Shown: positions 37,864 to 46,252 of the stretch, one piece after another
Layout: the number at the start of each line of letters is the position of its first letter
How positions within the stretch are numbered: the first letter of the stretch is position 1
Assembly (NCBI RefSeq): GCF_019457915.1
Contig: NZ_JAHZSS010000002.1
Location: 310,001-374,000 of the forward strand
Direction of reading: 5' to 3'
Length of the DNA: 64,000 nucleotides
Origin: Neiella holothuriorum
GTDB taxonomy: Bacteria; Pseudomonadota; Gammaproteobacteria; Enterobacterales; Neiellaceae
Program-made: the position numbers and the translations under genes
Notes under the pieces: generated by a model
What the model saw: only the letters and a program-made list of their open reading frames with translations
The model's database searches: none
What the model was told of the DNA's origin: nothing

Positions 37864-39723
37864 TTAGTGATGATGACCGTGAGAATGGTGGTGGCCACCA
37901 TGATTCGTTGGCAATAATTCCGCCACAAAAGAACGTGCTCCGCGGCGGAGTAGCGAGATCGTGTAAAGCAAGACCACTGCGCCCAAAGAGGCATAGTGCC
38001 ACCAATGGCTGTCGTGGCGCTCGCTGGCAAAAGTTAGCTCGCTGCTTGGCCAGTAAGGAATGAGCTGACTTAATAACAAAGCAACCAATACCATTGCGGC
38101 CGTGATGATGTGAGCCGTTGCTTTACCGTGCAATTTCGCCAGCAATCGCATTAGGGTGAGGTTCGTTACTGGGCCAAGGAGTAATAACACCAAGGCAAAC
38201 GACGGTGGCAAACCGGCGATAAGTAACACCGCCAGTAGTGGCGTCATGCCAGTGGCACACAAGTGCAGCGGCAATGCCAATAGCGCCAACAATAACAAGC
38301 CAGACAACACTGGTAGCGTCGCAAGGCCGGTCACCGAGGGTAAAATCGCCGCAACCACGAGCCCAGTAATGACCCAAGGCGCCGTGTGATCAATCAAATG
38401 AGCATAACCATGGCGAATGGCTTGTTGCATGCGACCACGCCAATGATTTGGCTCGCTGCTGGTGGTTGTTTGCTGAGGCGTTGGTTGTTGCTGACGCAGC
38501 CAATAGCCAATGACCAATGCCATCATCAGGCTAAAGGTAAAAGCAACCAATAAGCGCCAAATGGCCCACTCGCCGCCAAGCAGCCCCCAAGTTAGCAATA
38601 AAGCATCAATGCCCAGCAATGGCGACGCCATTAAAAAAGCCAAGGCATAGGTTTGTCCGGAGCCATGCCGCAACAGCTGATTATACAAATTGCTGGCATT
38701 GGGCACGCAAATTGGTAGTGGTAACCCCGCAATGGCACCTTTTAATGCCTGCTTGATCGGATGGTCTCTAGCATCTTGGTGACGCGGTACAGCAAACGAA
38801 AGTGGCATGAAAAAGTTAATGGCAGCCGCGAGCACATAAGCCAGCAATAACCATGGCGCCACCGCTAAGCTAAGGTCGAGCAGCCGATGTAACACTTCGG
38901 TGCTGGAGTGATCCGCCAGCGGGGGGGCAATGGCACTGAACTCATGAACACTGTGGTCATGGCGACTGTGATCATGACCGCCGTGATCATGTTGATGAGT
39001 AATAGTACCAAGCCAATACGGCATCATGATGGCGAGCAACACAGCCACCCCAATGAGGCTACCGATTCCTTGCAACCAGTTCGGTGTGGGGCTGTCGCCA
39101 TCATCGTTACTTTGTTGATGCGCATGATCTTCGTGATATGGGCGGTGGAACACAACATGTAAAATGGTGCCAACCACTAGCGCTTCAAACCACGCCATTG
39201 CAGGGCCGTGTAAATGAGATAGCCAGTGCTCGGCTATCGAATGGCCAGCAAGGGTCGACAAGGAAATCCCAACCAACACAATCAGTGCGATTAAACCGCC
39301 GAAATGTGGCCGTAGTAACCACCAAATCGTTAATCCGACAGGTAATCGATGCAAGATCACGCCTGCGGCTAATAACGATTGATGATCGTTGGCTGCCGCT
39401 TCCGCTAATGCCGCCCCGTCGGTCATTCCATGGAAGCCAAGCCCAATTGCCGCAAATAACAACGCGCCAGCATGAGCATGGCGGGCTATTCGATGAAATG
39501 CATGCTCTAGAATCGTGGGAACGGCCAACCCAAGCGCTAAAAACGCCAATGCCCACAAGCCGCCATTAGTGAATATATCGGGCAACATGTGGAAAAGTAC
39601 CACGCCACCAATCACCACGAAGATGAACGCGTCGAGCGCGCCCATTAGCTTTGGATTTCTTTCTACCGCGCGATAAAGCAGCGGACCGAGAAACAAAGCA
39701 GCAATGGCGAGAGTTAGGTACAT
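37864..39723 (-). CDS. Fusion of a ZIP-like domain and an ArsP/DUF318-type permease, His-rich
   Basis: 619 residues from the ATG at 39723 (TTG two codons earlier is open). The N-terminal ~200 residues form a ZIP-like bundle with the metal-site pattern GLGFHGMTDGAALAEA and ILHRLPVGLTIWW. A His/Asp-rich loop (about 240-262: HQHDHGGHDHSRHDHSVHE) follows. The C-terminal ~330 residues are a DUF318 permease: PICVPNASNLYNQLLRHGSG, MASPLLGIDALLLTWGLLGG and HLCATGMTPLLAVLLIAG. The tail is HHHHSHGHHH-like. Predicted inner-membrane metal transporter or exporter with metal-sensing loops; which metal is unknown. A Fur-box-like site lies 108-122 bp upstream, suggesting iron control. The fusion itself is unusual. 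Confidence 0.8.
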   Translation of the reverse strand: MYLTLAIAALFLGPLLYRAVERNPKLMGALDAFIFVVIGGVVLFHMLPDIFTNGGLWALAFLALGLAVPTILEHAFHRIARHAHAGALLFAAIGLGFHGMTDGAALAEAAANDHQSLLAAGVILHRLPVGLTIWWLLRPHFGGLIALIVLVGISLSTLAGHSIAEHWLSHLHGPAMAWFEALVVGTILHVVFHRPYHEDHAHQQSNDDGDSPTPNWLQGIGSLIGVAVLLAIMMPYWLGTITHQHDHGGHDHSRHDHSVHEFSAIAPPLADHSSTEVLHRLLDLSLAVAPWLLLAYVLAAAINFFMPLSFAVPRHQDARDHPIKQALKGAIAGLPLPICVPNASNLYNQLLRHGSGQTYALAFLMASPLLGIDALLLTWGLLGGEWAIWRLLVAFTFSLMMALVIGYWLRQQQPTPQQTTTSSEPNHWRGRMQQAIRHGYAHLIDHTAPWVITGLVVAAILPSVTGLATLPVLSGLLLLALLALPLHLCATGMTPLLAVLLIAGLPPSFALVLLLLGPVTNLTLMRLLAKLHGKATAHIITAAMVLVALLLSQLIPYWPSSELTFASERHDSHWWHYASLGAVVLLYTISLLRRGARSFVAELLPTNHGGHHHSHGHHH

Positions 39724-39830
39724 GGGCAACTTTTAGTTAGAAAACACTGTGGTGCAGCGTGTTGTACTGGCACCGGAAATGGATAGCTGCGGCACTATAA
39801 CGGCGGCCGCTACATCCAGCAAGAGTTATT

Positions 39831-39845
39831 TGATAACGATTCTCA
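39831..39845. promoter_or_regulatory. Fur-box-like site upstream of the permease fusion
   Basis: TGATAACGATTCTCA matches the 7-1-7 Fur consensus TGATAATnATTATCA at 12 of 14 positions. It lies between the hemN stop and the permease start. Confidence 0.6.
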
Positions 39846-39851
39846 ACTGGC

Positions 39852-41243
39852 TTAAATCACCTTAGAAAATCGCTGTTGACTGCTTTTCAAATACGCATCA
39901 AATAACATGCAAATATTGCGGATCAACAACTTGCCTTGTGGCTGTACTTGTAGCATTTGTTGATCCCATTTAATCAAACCGTCGGCTTCCAATTCGGGCA
40001 ACTGCGCAATGGCTTCGGCAAAGTATTGCGCAAAATGAATCCCATATTCTTGTTCAATCGCGGTGACTGACAGCTGCATATTACAAATCAAATCGCGAAT
40101 CACACGCTGCCGGATCAGATCATCGTCAGACAGCAGATAACCTTTATGGTGAGCGTGCTGGTGCGTCTCTATCCCTTGGTAATAGTATTTTAACTCGCGC
40201 TGATTCTGCGCAAATGCACGGCCAATCTGGCTAATGGATGACACGCCAAGCCCTAACAAGTCACAATTCTGGTGAGTGGTGTAGCCTTGGAAGTTACGGT
40301 GCAGCTCGCCATTACGTTGCGCAATCGCCAGCTCATCAGAGGGTTTGGCAAAGTGATCCATACCAATGAATTGATAACCTGCACCGGTCAGCGTGGCGAT
40401 GGTTTGCTGCAATATCGCAAGCTTTTGGTCGGCGGACGGTAAATGTTCATCTTTAATTTTGCGCTGTGCGGCGAAGCGCTCAGGCAAGTGCGCATAATTG
40501 AAAATCGATAACCGCTCTGGATCAAGTGTCAATACAGTGCCCAAGGTGTTGGCAAAACTGGCGGCGCTCTGGTGAGGTAGGCCGTAAATTAGATCCAAAT
40601 TGATGGAGTTGAAGCCGAGCTGGCGGGCATGGTCGATTAACCCTGCCACCAGCGCTTCAGACTGAACTCGATTGACGGCAATTTGCACCGTTTCCGAGAA
40701 ATCCTGTACGCCGATACTAAGCCGGTTAAAACCAATGGCCCGTAGCGTGTCGAGGCGCTCCAGTGGAAATTCACGTGGGTCGACTTCAATGCTGATTTGG
40801 GCATTGCTTTGGACGTCGAAGTCTCGTCTTAGCATGGCCATCAGCCGTTCGCTTTGCGGCCCAGTTAGAAAGCTTGGCGTGCCGCCGCCCCAATGAATTT
40901 GGCTTACAGGCTTGGTTTTGAATGCCGCGGGAAGGCCAGCAATTTCGGCTTCTAAAGCGTCGAGGTATCGATCAACTTTTTCGGGGTGACGCGTAATGAC
41001 TTTATTGCAGCCACAGTAGTAGCAAAGCGTATGACAAAACGGCAGATGCACGTACAACGACAATTCGGAGCGTTCGCTATCATGCCAAGCCGCTTCAATA
41101 TCTTGCCGACTGACCTGCTCGTTAAAAGACAGCGCGGTAGGATATGAGGTATAGCGCGGACCGCTGGTGTTGTATTTTTCCAGCAGCGCAGGATTCCAAA
41201 TAGGATCTTGCTGCGCGTTAGGCGCGGTCGAACGAGTTGACAT
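39852..41243 (-). CDS. hemN: Oxygen-independent coproporphyrinogen III dehydrogenase
   Basis: 463 residues. Radical-SAM enzyme making protoporphyrinogen IX without oxygen. The 4Fe-4S cysteines are in FCHTLCYYCGCNK (CxxxCxxCxC type of HemN), preceded by SLYVHLPF, and the N-terminal LLEKYNTSGPRYTSYPTALSF segment identifies true HemN rather than the HemW chaperone. QIHWGGGTPSFLTGPQ, ISIEVDPREF, NRLSIGVQDF are further landmarks. GGAG precedes the ATG. The neighbourhood DUF2489-yihI-hemN is conserved. No clear FNR box was seen upstream. Confidence 0.97.
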   Translation of the reverse strand: MSTRSTAPNAQQDPIWNPALLEKYNTSGPRYTSYPTALSFNEQVSRQDIEAAWHDSERSELSLYVHLPFCHTLCYYCGCNKVITRHPEKVDRYLDALEAEIAGLPAAFKTKPVSQIHWGGGTPSFLTGPQSERLMAMLRRDFDVQSNAQISIEVDPREFPLERLDTLRAIGFNRLSIGVQDFSETVQIAVNRVQSEALVAGLIDHARQLGFNSINLDLIYGLPHQSAASFANTLGTVLTLDPERLSIFNYAHLPERFAAQRKIKDEHLPSADQKLAILQQTIATLTGAGYQFIGMDHFAKPSDELAIAQRNGELHRNFQGYTTHQNCDLLGLGVSSISQIGRAFAQNQRELKYYYQGIETHQHAHHKGYLLSDDDLIRQRVIRDLICNMQLSVTAIEQEYGIHFAQYFAEAIAQLPELEADGLIKWDQQMLQVQPQGKLLIRNICMLFDAYLKSSQQRFSKVI

Positions 41244-41306
41244 GGGATCTCCGAAAAACAGCCTTATGCTGATAAGGGGGTATCATGGTGCGATGACGGT
41301 TGGCAA

Positions 41307-41801
41307 TCAAGCTATTAGCGGTAAGTCTTGCAGCAGTAGTTGATGTAGATCGTGTTGTACTTGCGCCTCAAACTCTTGCTCAAATTGTTCACGCTCCTGA
41401 TCGAGCTTGCGGATCTCTTTTTTCGAGTAGCTTTTGCGGGCATCGTGGGTCGGGTGATGCTTAATGGCCGCGTGCAGACCATGAATACCGGGGAAACGAG
41501 TTGCTAAGTTGGGCTGCTCGCCGTCAAAATGCAAATGGCCAAGTAACACACAAAGCCGAATGGCGGCTTCGGATGTGCAGCATTGGCCTTGCTGTGCTGC
41601 TCGGCAAATCGTATCGATGCTTTGCCATAAGCTTTTATTCTTCTTCACGATTTGTTGATGCTTTTGCGCTATTGCTTGAGCTTGGCGCTGACGCTGGGTT
41701 TGCTGTTGCTGATAAAGCTGCCATAGCAATTTGCCGGCGTATATCGCAAGGCCGGCAATAATTGCGCTGGCGAGCGCCAGCAATATCCATTGAACTGTCA
41801 T
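41307..41801 (-). CDS. DUF2489-family membrane-anchored protein
   Basis: 164 residues. One membrane segment at about 5-25 (WILLALASAIIAGLAIYAG), then a Gln/Lys-rich coiled coil (about 30-60) and a helical part with CCTSEAAIRLCVLLGHL. This layout, and its position between yihI and hemN, match DUF2489 proteins of vibrios and alteromonads. Function unknown. It follows yihI by 21 bp and is probably cotranscribed with it and hemN. Confidence 0.8.
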   Translation of the reverse strand: MTVQWILLALASAIIAGLAIYAGKLLWQLYQQQQTQRQRQAQAIAQKHQQIVKKNKSLWQSIDTICRAAQQGQCCTSEAAIRLCVLLGHLHFDGEQPNLATRFPGIHGLHAAIKHHPTHDARKSYSKKEIRKLDQEREQFEQEFEAQVQHDLHQLLLQDLPLIA

Positions 41802-41822
41802 CGTTACAGGTTTCCGTAAAGG

Positions 41823-42326
41823 TTAAAGCCACTCATCCTTTAACGACTTACCTTGATCAGCTAGATCATCCCAATCGTCATCATCTTCGGGCGCTAGCTG
41901 CTCGAGTAGCCAGTCGTAACGCTCAAGTTTTTCACCGAATGCCGCTTGATCGTCACTCGGTAACACGCCACCTTGCTCAAGTGTGTCGAGCTGCGCCATA
42001 AATTGACTGTCTTGTTCAAACGCTTGCAGTGCTTTTTGCATGGCTTTGTCACCGCTTGGTGGCCAGCTGGCTGCCGTTTCTTTCACTGCTTGTGTTGGCG
42101 TTGGTTTGACCGCAGCGGTCAATGAGATCGGTTTGGTGCTGCCAATGCGCTTGTCTTGTTTGCTTGAGGTATGCGTGCTGGTGCTGCTTGCGTTACCGGA
42201 ATGGCGCGAGCCCGACGCATTGCCTTTACCAACCTTTTTGCCTTTGGAGACATTGCTATCGCCTTCGCGCTGCATTTTCGAAGCGCCGAGTGGACCGCCG
42301 GAACGAGTCTTTTTTATACGAGTCAT
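41823..42326 (-). CDS. yihI: Der GTPase-activating protein YihI
   Basis: 167 residues. The basic N-terminus MTRIKKTRSGGPLGA, with a low-complexity Ser/Gly/Lys stretch and DKRIGSTKPISL (E. coli RIGSKTPIPL), is followed by an acidic helical C-terminal half (LAPEDDDDWDDLADQG). YihI stimulates GTP hydrolysis by Der and thereby checks late 50S ribosome assembly. ATG preceded by AGGA. Close to engB, another ribosome-assembly GTPase gene, as in enteric bacteria. Confidence 0.9.
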   Translation of the reverse strand: MTRIKKTRSGGPLGASKMQREGDSNVSKGKKVGKGNASGSRHSGNASSTSTHTSSKQDKRIGSTKPISLTAAVKPTPTQAVKETAASWPPSGDKAMQKALQAFEQDSQFMAQLDTLEQGGVLPSDDQAAFGEKLERYDWLLEQLAPEDDDDWDDLADQGKSLKDEWL

Positions 42327-42337
42327 GTTGGATCCTG

Positions 42338-43009
42338 TTATACCGTTGGTGATGATGCACGCGATTGCATAAGCATGACATCTGCACCAATAAATTCTAG
42401 TGTGAGCTGATGACGAGAGGCGAGAAATTTAAAGGTCGCCTGACTAAAAAAACTCACATGTGTTGGGTCTTGTTTGTAGTGCCAGTTGGCAAACTGTTCG
42501 GGCGTGCCAACTAATTTGGTCATAATGGCCAACCAACCACCGGGGCGAATCAGCCGTAATAATTGCTGCCATTCATACTGCGGATTGTGGAAATGCTCAA
42601 TCGCTTCGGTGCAGGTCACAAAATCATATTGCTGCTGCAATGGCGTATGGTCTGGCGCAAAGAACGGGTCGTAGGTGGCGGTTGCGTGACCTTGCTCGGT
42701 TAGCATCATTGCTAAAGCCGGCCCTGGGCCACATCCAAAATCCAAACCGCGAGCATTGGGCTCAAGTCGGGCAATCAGCGGTTCGGCAACGCGTTTTAAA
42801 AATTGCCGATAACCTAGATCATCCACGTTGTTCTCATGGCAGTCGTAAACAGCTTTTTCTGTTTTGGCATCTGGCAGTGAATTACGTGCCACAAACACCA
42901 GCTGACATTGTTGGCACTGATAGTAGCTACGCAGTTTATCGGTGTGGTAATGGTGGCATTGCTCGTGTTGACACAATGGGCACCCTGAATGGAGGGCTAA
43001 CTGAGTCAT
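42338..43009 (-). CDS. SAM-dependent methyltransferase with N-terminal zinc ribbon
   Basis: 223 residues from the ATG at 43009, seven bases after the DsbA stop; an ATG at 43063 inside dsbA is possible. CPLCQHEQC and YYQCQQCQLVFV form a rubredoxin-like CxxC...CxxC zinc ribbon in the first ~35 residues. Then a class I methyltransferase fold: ARGLDFGCGPGPALAMM (SAM-binding), YDFVTCTEAIEHFHNPQ and LLRLIRPGGWLAIMT. The family is often found with tRNA or small-molecule targets; the target is not known here. Confidence 0.85.
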   Translation of the reverse strand: MTQLALHSGCPLCQHEQCHHYHTDKLRSYYQCQQCQLVFVARNSLPDAKTEKAVYDCHENNVDDLGYRQFLKRVAEPLIARLEPNARGLDFGCGPGPALAMMLTEQGHATATYDPFFAPDHTPLQQQYDFVTCTEAIEHFHNPQYEWQQLLRLIRPGGWLAIMTKLVGTPEQFANWHYKQDPTHVSFFSQATFKFLASRHQLTLEFIGADVMLMQSRASSPTV

Positions 43010-43016
43010 GGGCAGA

Positions 43017-43736
43017 TTAGTGAGTGGATGCTGCCACTGGCTCGGCTGGTAGTAGCTCTTCATCAGGCCAAGCAAAGCCTGCTTCTTCACGCTGTTGTCG
43101 CACAAGGCCTAACAGATATTCCGCAACGGCCAAATATTCTTCCAGCGAGCTAACCATTCCGGCATCTATTAGGTATTGCCCACCGATGATCAGTGTTGGT
43201 ACGCCGCGAATTTCAAGAGCTTGTTGACGTGCTACTTGTTGCTCGAGTTGTTCATTGAGCAGCGGTGATAAAAGTTGTTGCTCTGCAGTGTTCAACTCAA
43301 CGCCCTGCTCAACAAACCAAGCCGTAAGGCTGTCGATGTCGCTAAGGCTGGTTGGATCTGCCGCTAAGGTTTGTTCAAGTTGCGCCAACAGTTGCTCAGC
43401 TTGTGGCTGTTGCTGTGCAACATAAAACCCTTTGGCGTGAAAATACCAGCTTGATCGAAGTTGAGCGGGTATTTGCTGCCAAGCGGTGTCCTCGGCTTGC
43501 AGCCGAGGTAGGTTTTGATTGAATAGCTGGCAGCTGGCGCAACCAAACCAAAACCAATATTCAAGCTCAATGGCTTGCTCTGGGGTGTTTTGTAGCTCGG
43601 ATACTAAAACCCGATAGTGAGTACCTGCCTGAAAAGATTCAATGGCTTTTACAGGCCAACTCAACAAGCAGATAATCAGCAACAAAGGCGACGCGACGCC
43701 GCCTTTAAGTGGGATCAAACGATTAATGCAAGCCAC
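43017..43736 (-). CDS. DsbA-like thiol:disulfide oxidoreductase with CASC active site
   Basis: 239 residues from a GTG at 43736 that overlaps the cytochrome gene by 14 bp. Signal peptide (SPLLLIICLLSWPVKA) for periplasmic export. Thioredoxin fold with helical insertion; the active site is WFGCASCQLF, so the dipeptide between the cysteines is Ala-Ser rather than the DsbA Pro-His, and the cis-proline loop is RGVPTLII. It should catalyse disulfide exchange, but the altered dipeptide predicts a less oxidising redox potential than E. coli DsbA. Follows cytochrome c4 and is likely cotranscribed with it, as in many gammaproteobacteria. Confidence 0.9.
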   Translation of the reverse strand: MACINRLIPLKGGVASPLLLIICLLSWPVKAIESFQAGTHYRVLVSELQNTPEQAIELEYWFWFGCASCQLFNQNLPRLQAEDTAWQQIPAQLRSSWYFHAKGFYVAQQQPQAEQLLAQLEQTLAADPTSLSDIDSLTAWFVEQGVELNTAEQQLLSPLLNEQLEQQVARQQALEIRGVPTLIIGGQYLIDAGMVSSLEEYLAVAEYLLGLVRQQREEAGFAWPDEELLPAEPVAASTH

Positions 43737-44337
43737 CTAAGTATTTCGCCATTGCATCGATTTCAGCATCAGTTAGTTTGGCTGACACATCATGCATCAT
43801 GCCGTTCGGGTCGTTATCGCGAGAGCCGTCGCGGAACATTTCCAGCTGCTTTTTAAGGTAGCCGGCATTTTGCCCTGAGATTTTCGGGAAGCCAGATAGC
43901 TCTTGGCCATTACCGCGAGGGCCATGGCAAGCGATGCACGCCGCAAGTTTACGGCTCATGTCACCACCAAGATAAAGCGGCTTGGCAATTTCAATCGCAC
44001 TTTCAGGGGTTGTGCCTGTTTTGGCAGGCATGGCTTCGTAGTATTCAGCCAAAGCGTCAATCATTTCGTCGCTCAAGCCCATCGCCATACCACCCATCAC
44101 CGGGTCGACACGGCCAGTGCCGCCTGTCATTGCGGCTCTAAATTCGCGTAATTGCTTGGCCAGATAGTTACTGTTCTGACCTGCGATGTTCGGGTAAATA
44201 TCCATGATGGCATGACCGTTTTGGCCATGACACGCACTACAAGTAAGGGCTGTTTGCTCCAGCGCAGCTTGATCCACGGCCTGTACAGAGGTGGAGGCCA
44301 GTAAACCAATAACCCAAGCTAAGATGATTTTTTTCAT
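43723..44337 (-). CDS. Di-haem cytochrome c4
   Basis: 204 residues from the ATG at 44337 (MKKIILAWVIGLLASTSVQA, signal peptide). Two haem-c motifs, TCSACHGQNG near residue 39 and ACIACHGPRGNG near 140, and distal Met ligands in the two homologous halves (GGMAMGLSDEM, GMMHDVSAKLTD). Periplasmic electron carrier, commonly feeding terminal oxidases. An open stretch of 26 codons upstream is not part of the protein. Divergent from engB, upstream of the DsbA gene. Confidence 0.94.
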   Translation of the reverse strand: MKKIILAWVIGLLASTSVQAVDQAALEQTALTCSACHGQNGHAIMDIYPNIAGQNSNYLAKQLREFRAAMTGGTGRVDPVMGGMAMGLSDEMIDALAEYYEAMPAKTGTTPESAIEIAKPLYLGGDMSRKLAACIACHGPRGNGQELSGFPKISGQNAGYLKKQLEMFRDGSRDNDPNGMMHDVSAKLTDAEIDAMAKYLGGLH

Positions 44338-44483
44338 TGATTGACCAGTTATTATAGTTAGTTTCGTCTGACGCAAACGCCGCCCAACAAAGGGACGTGG
44401 TACAATCGCTACCACACAGCGCTAACTCGCGCGATATTGTACACCAAATTAACAAAAAGTAACCCAATGGCCGGAGGATGATC

Positions 44484-45122
44484 GTGTCGGATCAACGACT
44501 TTTGTTTCAAAATACCCGCTTTAGCACCAGCGCACCGGATATTCGCCACATGCCTGCTGACGATGGCATCGAGATTGCGTTTGCGGGTCGATCAAATGCC
44601 GGTAAGTCCAGCGCTCTTAATGCTCTCACTCGTCAGAAGCGTTTAGCTAAAACTAGTTCCACGCCGGGCCGAACGCAATTAATCAACGTGTTTAACGTCA
44701 TTGATGATGTGCGTCTTATCGATTTGCCGGGCTATGGTTTTGCCAAAGTGCCAATCGCAGTGCGCAATAAATGGCAGCGTGCTTTAGGGGAATACCTACA
44801 GAAACGCCAATGCCTGAAGGGGTTGGTTGTACTGATGGATATCCGCCATCCGCTTAAGGATCTCGATCAACAAATGGTTGGTTGGGCTGTAGACAGTGGC
44901 TTGCAAGTCTTAGTGACACTGACTAAAGCAGATAAATTAAGTCAGTCTGAGCGCAGCAAAATGCTCAAAAAAGTGAGAGAAGCGTGTCTCTTTTATGGGG
45001 ATCAAGTGGAAGTCATTACTTTTTCATCACTGCGTAAGTTTGGGTTAGAGCAGCTTGAAGAAACCGTTAATCGCTGGTGTACCACCCACGACGACGCTCC
45101 TGCAGAGCCAGAGGAAGAATAA
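44484..45122 (+). CDS. engB: Ribosome biogenesis GTPase EngB (YihA/YsxC)
   Basis: 212 residues from a GTG at 44484, six bases after GGAGG; the ATG at 44478 would leave no spacing. Single Ras-like GTPase domain: G1 [13 protein letters not shown]2 (K)[10 protein letters not shown]3 [12 protein letters not shown]4 TKAD, G5 SSLRK. EngB acts late in 50S subunit assembly and is essential in many bacteria. C-terminal acidic tail (PAEPEEE). Three bases separate it from the next gene, so they form an operon. Its position beside Spot 42 and polA is the enterobacterial/vibrio order. Confidence 0.97.
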   Translation: MSDQRLLFQNTRFSTSAPDIRHMPADDGIEIAFAGRSNAGKSSALNALTRQKRLAKTSSTPGRTQLINVFNVIDDVRLIDLPGYGFAKVPIAVRNKWQRALGEYLQKRQCLKGLVVLMDIRHPLKDLDQQMVGWAVDSGLQVLVTLTKADKLSQSERSKMLKKVREACLFYGDQVEVITFSSLRKFGLEQLEETVNRWCTTHDDAPAEPEEE

Positions 45123-45125
45123 CTC

Positions 45126-45524
45126 GTGTTAGCTGGTATTCATCATGTCGCCATTATTTGCAGTGACTACCAGCGTTCTCGGGCTTTTTATTGCGATTTG
45201 TTGGGGCTACCCATTATTGCCGAAAACTATCGCACTGAACGAGACAGTTGGAAGCTCGACCTACAATTACCCGACGGCAGCCAGCTGGAATTATTTTCTT
45301 TTGCTGAGCCGCCGGCTCGCCCCTCACAGCCTGAAGCTTGTGGACTGCGACACTTAGCTTTTCGGGTTGAAAATTTAAGTGATGTGATTGCTACATTGCA
45401 AAGTGCCAATGTTCAAGTCGAGCCGGTGCGTGTCGATGAGTTCACCAACGCCAAATTTACCTTCTTTGCTGATCCTGATGGCTTACCACTCGAGCTTTAT
45501 GAGCTACCTGCGCTCCCTCGTTAA
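45126..45524 (+). CDS. VOC-family metalloprotein of the YaeR/GloA2 type
   Basis: 132 residues from GTG. Closely follows E. coli YaeR: IHHVAIICSDYQRSRAFYCDLLG, RDSWKLDLQLPDGSQLELFSF, RPSQPEACGLRHLAFRVEN, FFADPDGLPLELYE. The vicinal-oxygen-chelate fold uses His, Glu, His, Glu as metal ligands (HHVAI, ELFSF, RHLAF, LELYE). Related to glyoxalase I; the real substrate of this subgroup is not established. Cotranscribed with engB. Its stop codon lies in the first unit of a 13-bp tandem repeat. Confidence 0.88.
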   Translation: MLAGIHHVAIICSDYQRSRAFYCDLLGLPIIAENYRTERDSWKLDLQLPDGSQLELFSFAEPPARPSQPEACGLRHLAFRVENLSDVIATLQSANVQVEPVRVDEFTNAKFTFFADPDGLPLELYELPALPR

Positions 45525-45570
45525 CGTCTTGGGTTAACGTCTTGGGTTAACGTCTTGGGTTAACGCCCTG
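45520..45570. repeat. Tandem repeat, 13-bp unit GTTAACGTCTTGG
   Basis: Three exact copies (45520-45532, 45533-45545, 45546-45558) and a degenerate fourth. The first copy contains the stop codon of the VOC gene. Each unit carries a HpaI-like GTTAAC palindrome. No function is apparent. Confidence 0.9.
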
Positions 45571-45601
45571 AACTAACTCCCCGAAATAAAAATCGAGCAA
45601 T

Positions 45602-45633
45602 AAAAAAACCCCACGTTGGCTAAACGCGGGGTT
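45602..45633 (-). terminator. Minus-strand terminator beyond Spot 42
   Basis: AACCCCACGTT / AACGCGGGGTT (one mismatch) with a 5-nt loop; seven Ts follow on the minus strand, none on the plus strand. It lies ~220 bp past the Spot 42 terminator and must end a further minus-strand transcript (see findings). Confidence 0.75.
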
Positions 45634-45856
45634 CCAATAAGGGGATGGACAAAGCACTTTTGGTTTGCAAAGAATCAGACCTCGGTTCACTCGTATAAGT
45701 TCAATATTTATTTTGGGTGCGTCGACAAAACTGAAAGTCGCTTGGACAAAACCGCGAAATTAAACGTAGTAAAATTACGATTTAGTGGATAAAGAACTTG
45801 ATTCTGCTGAATTTGATATGGATAGGCTGAAAGTTAGACATTTATTGCGAGAGGCC

Positions 45857-45964
45857 AAAAAAAACGCCTCAGCTTCTAAAAGCTGAGGCGGCATATAAAT
45901 AAGCCTATTCAATTACGTGAACTAAAAGGTCTGAAAGATAGAACATCTTACCTCTGTACCCTAC
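45857..45964 (-). ncRNA. spf: Spot 42 small regulatory RNA
   Basis: Read on the minus strand from 45964, the sequence begins GTAGGGTACAGAGGTAAGAT, the same as the 5' end of E. coli Spot 42, and identity continues through TCTATCTTTCAGACCTTTTA and TTCACGTAAT; the middle then diverges. It ends with an 11-bp terminator stem CGCCTCAGCTT / AAGCTGAGGCG and eight Ts. A -10 box TATAGT (45972-45977) stands seven bases before the start; the -35 is weak (TTTCGC). Location downstream of polA and before engB is the classical spf locus. Spot 42 is an Hfq-dependent RNA that represses catabolic and TCA-linked mRNAs and is itself repressed by CRP-cAMP in E. coli. Confidence 0.96.
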
Positions 45965-46061
45965 GCGATTGACTATACACATCCCGAAGATGGCGCGAAA
46001 GAATATTCCGTAATAAAGTTACCAAAACAGAACTTAATTTGACCTTAAGCAAATTTTGCTC

Positions 46062-46089
46062 AAAAAAAAGCCGGTCATCTTGACCGGCT
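46062..46089 (-). terminator. Rho-independent terminator of polA
   Basis: AGCCGGTCA / TGACCGGCT stem with a TCT loop; eight As on the plus strand give eight Ts on the minus strand. About 165 bp past the polA stop; the stretch between is very AT-rich. Confidence 0.9.
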
Positions 46090-46252
46090 AGAAAAAAACA
46101 CACTTTGCGAAACACAACCACTAACTGTTGTTTGCAGCGTTCACACAAGATTAGACACGTGTTGCGGTAAAAGTTCCTAAAAAAATTAAAATCATTAATT
46201 TAATTTAATAATTATCTATTTTTCAATTGGTTAGGTTTCGTCATTTTTTGGA

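Noticed and set aside
39084-39569. 161-codon open frame on the plus strand
   Set aside because: Antisense to the permease fusion; the composition is a mirror of the transmembrane codons.
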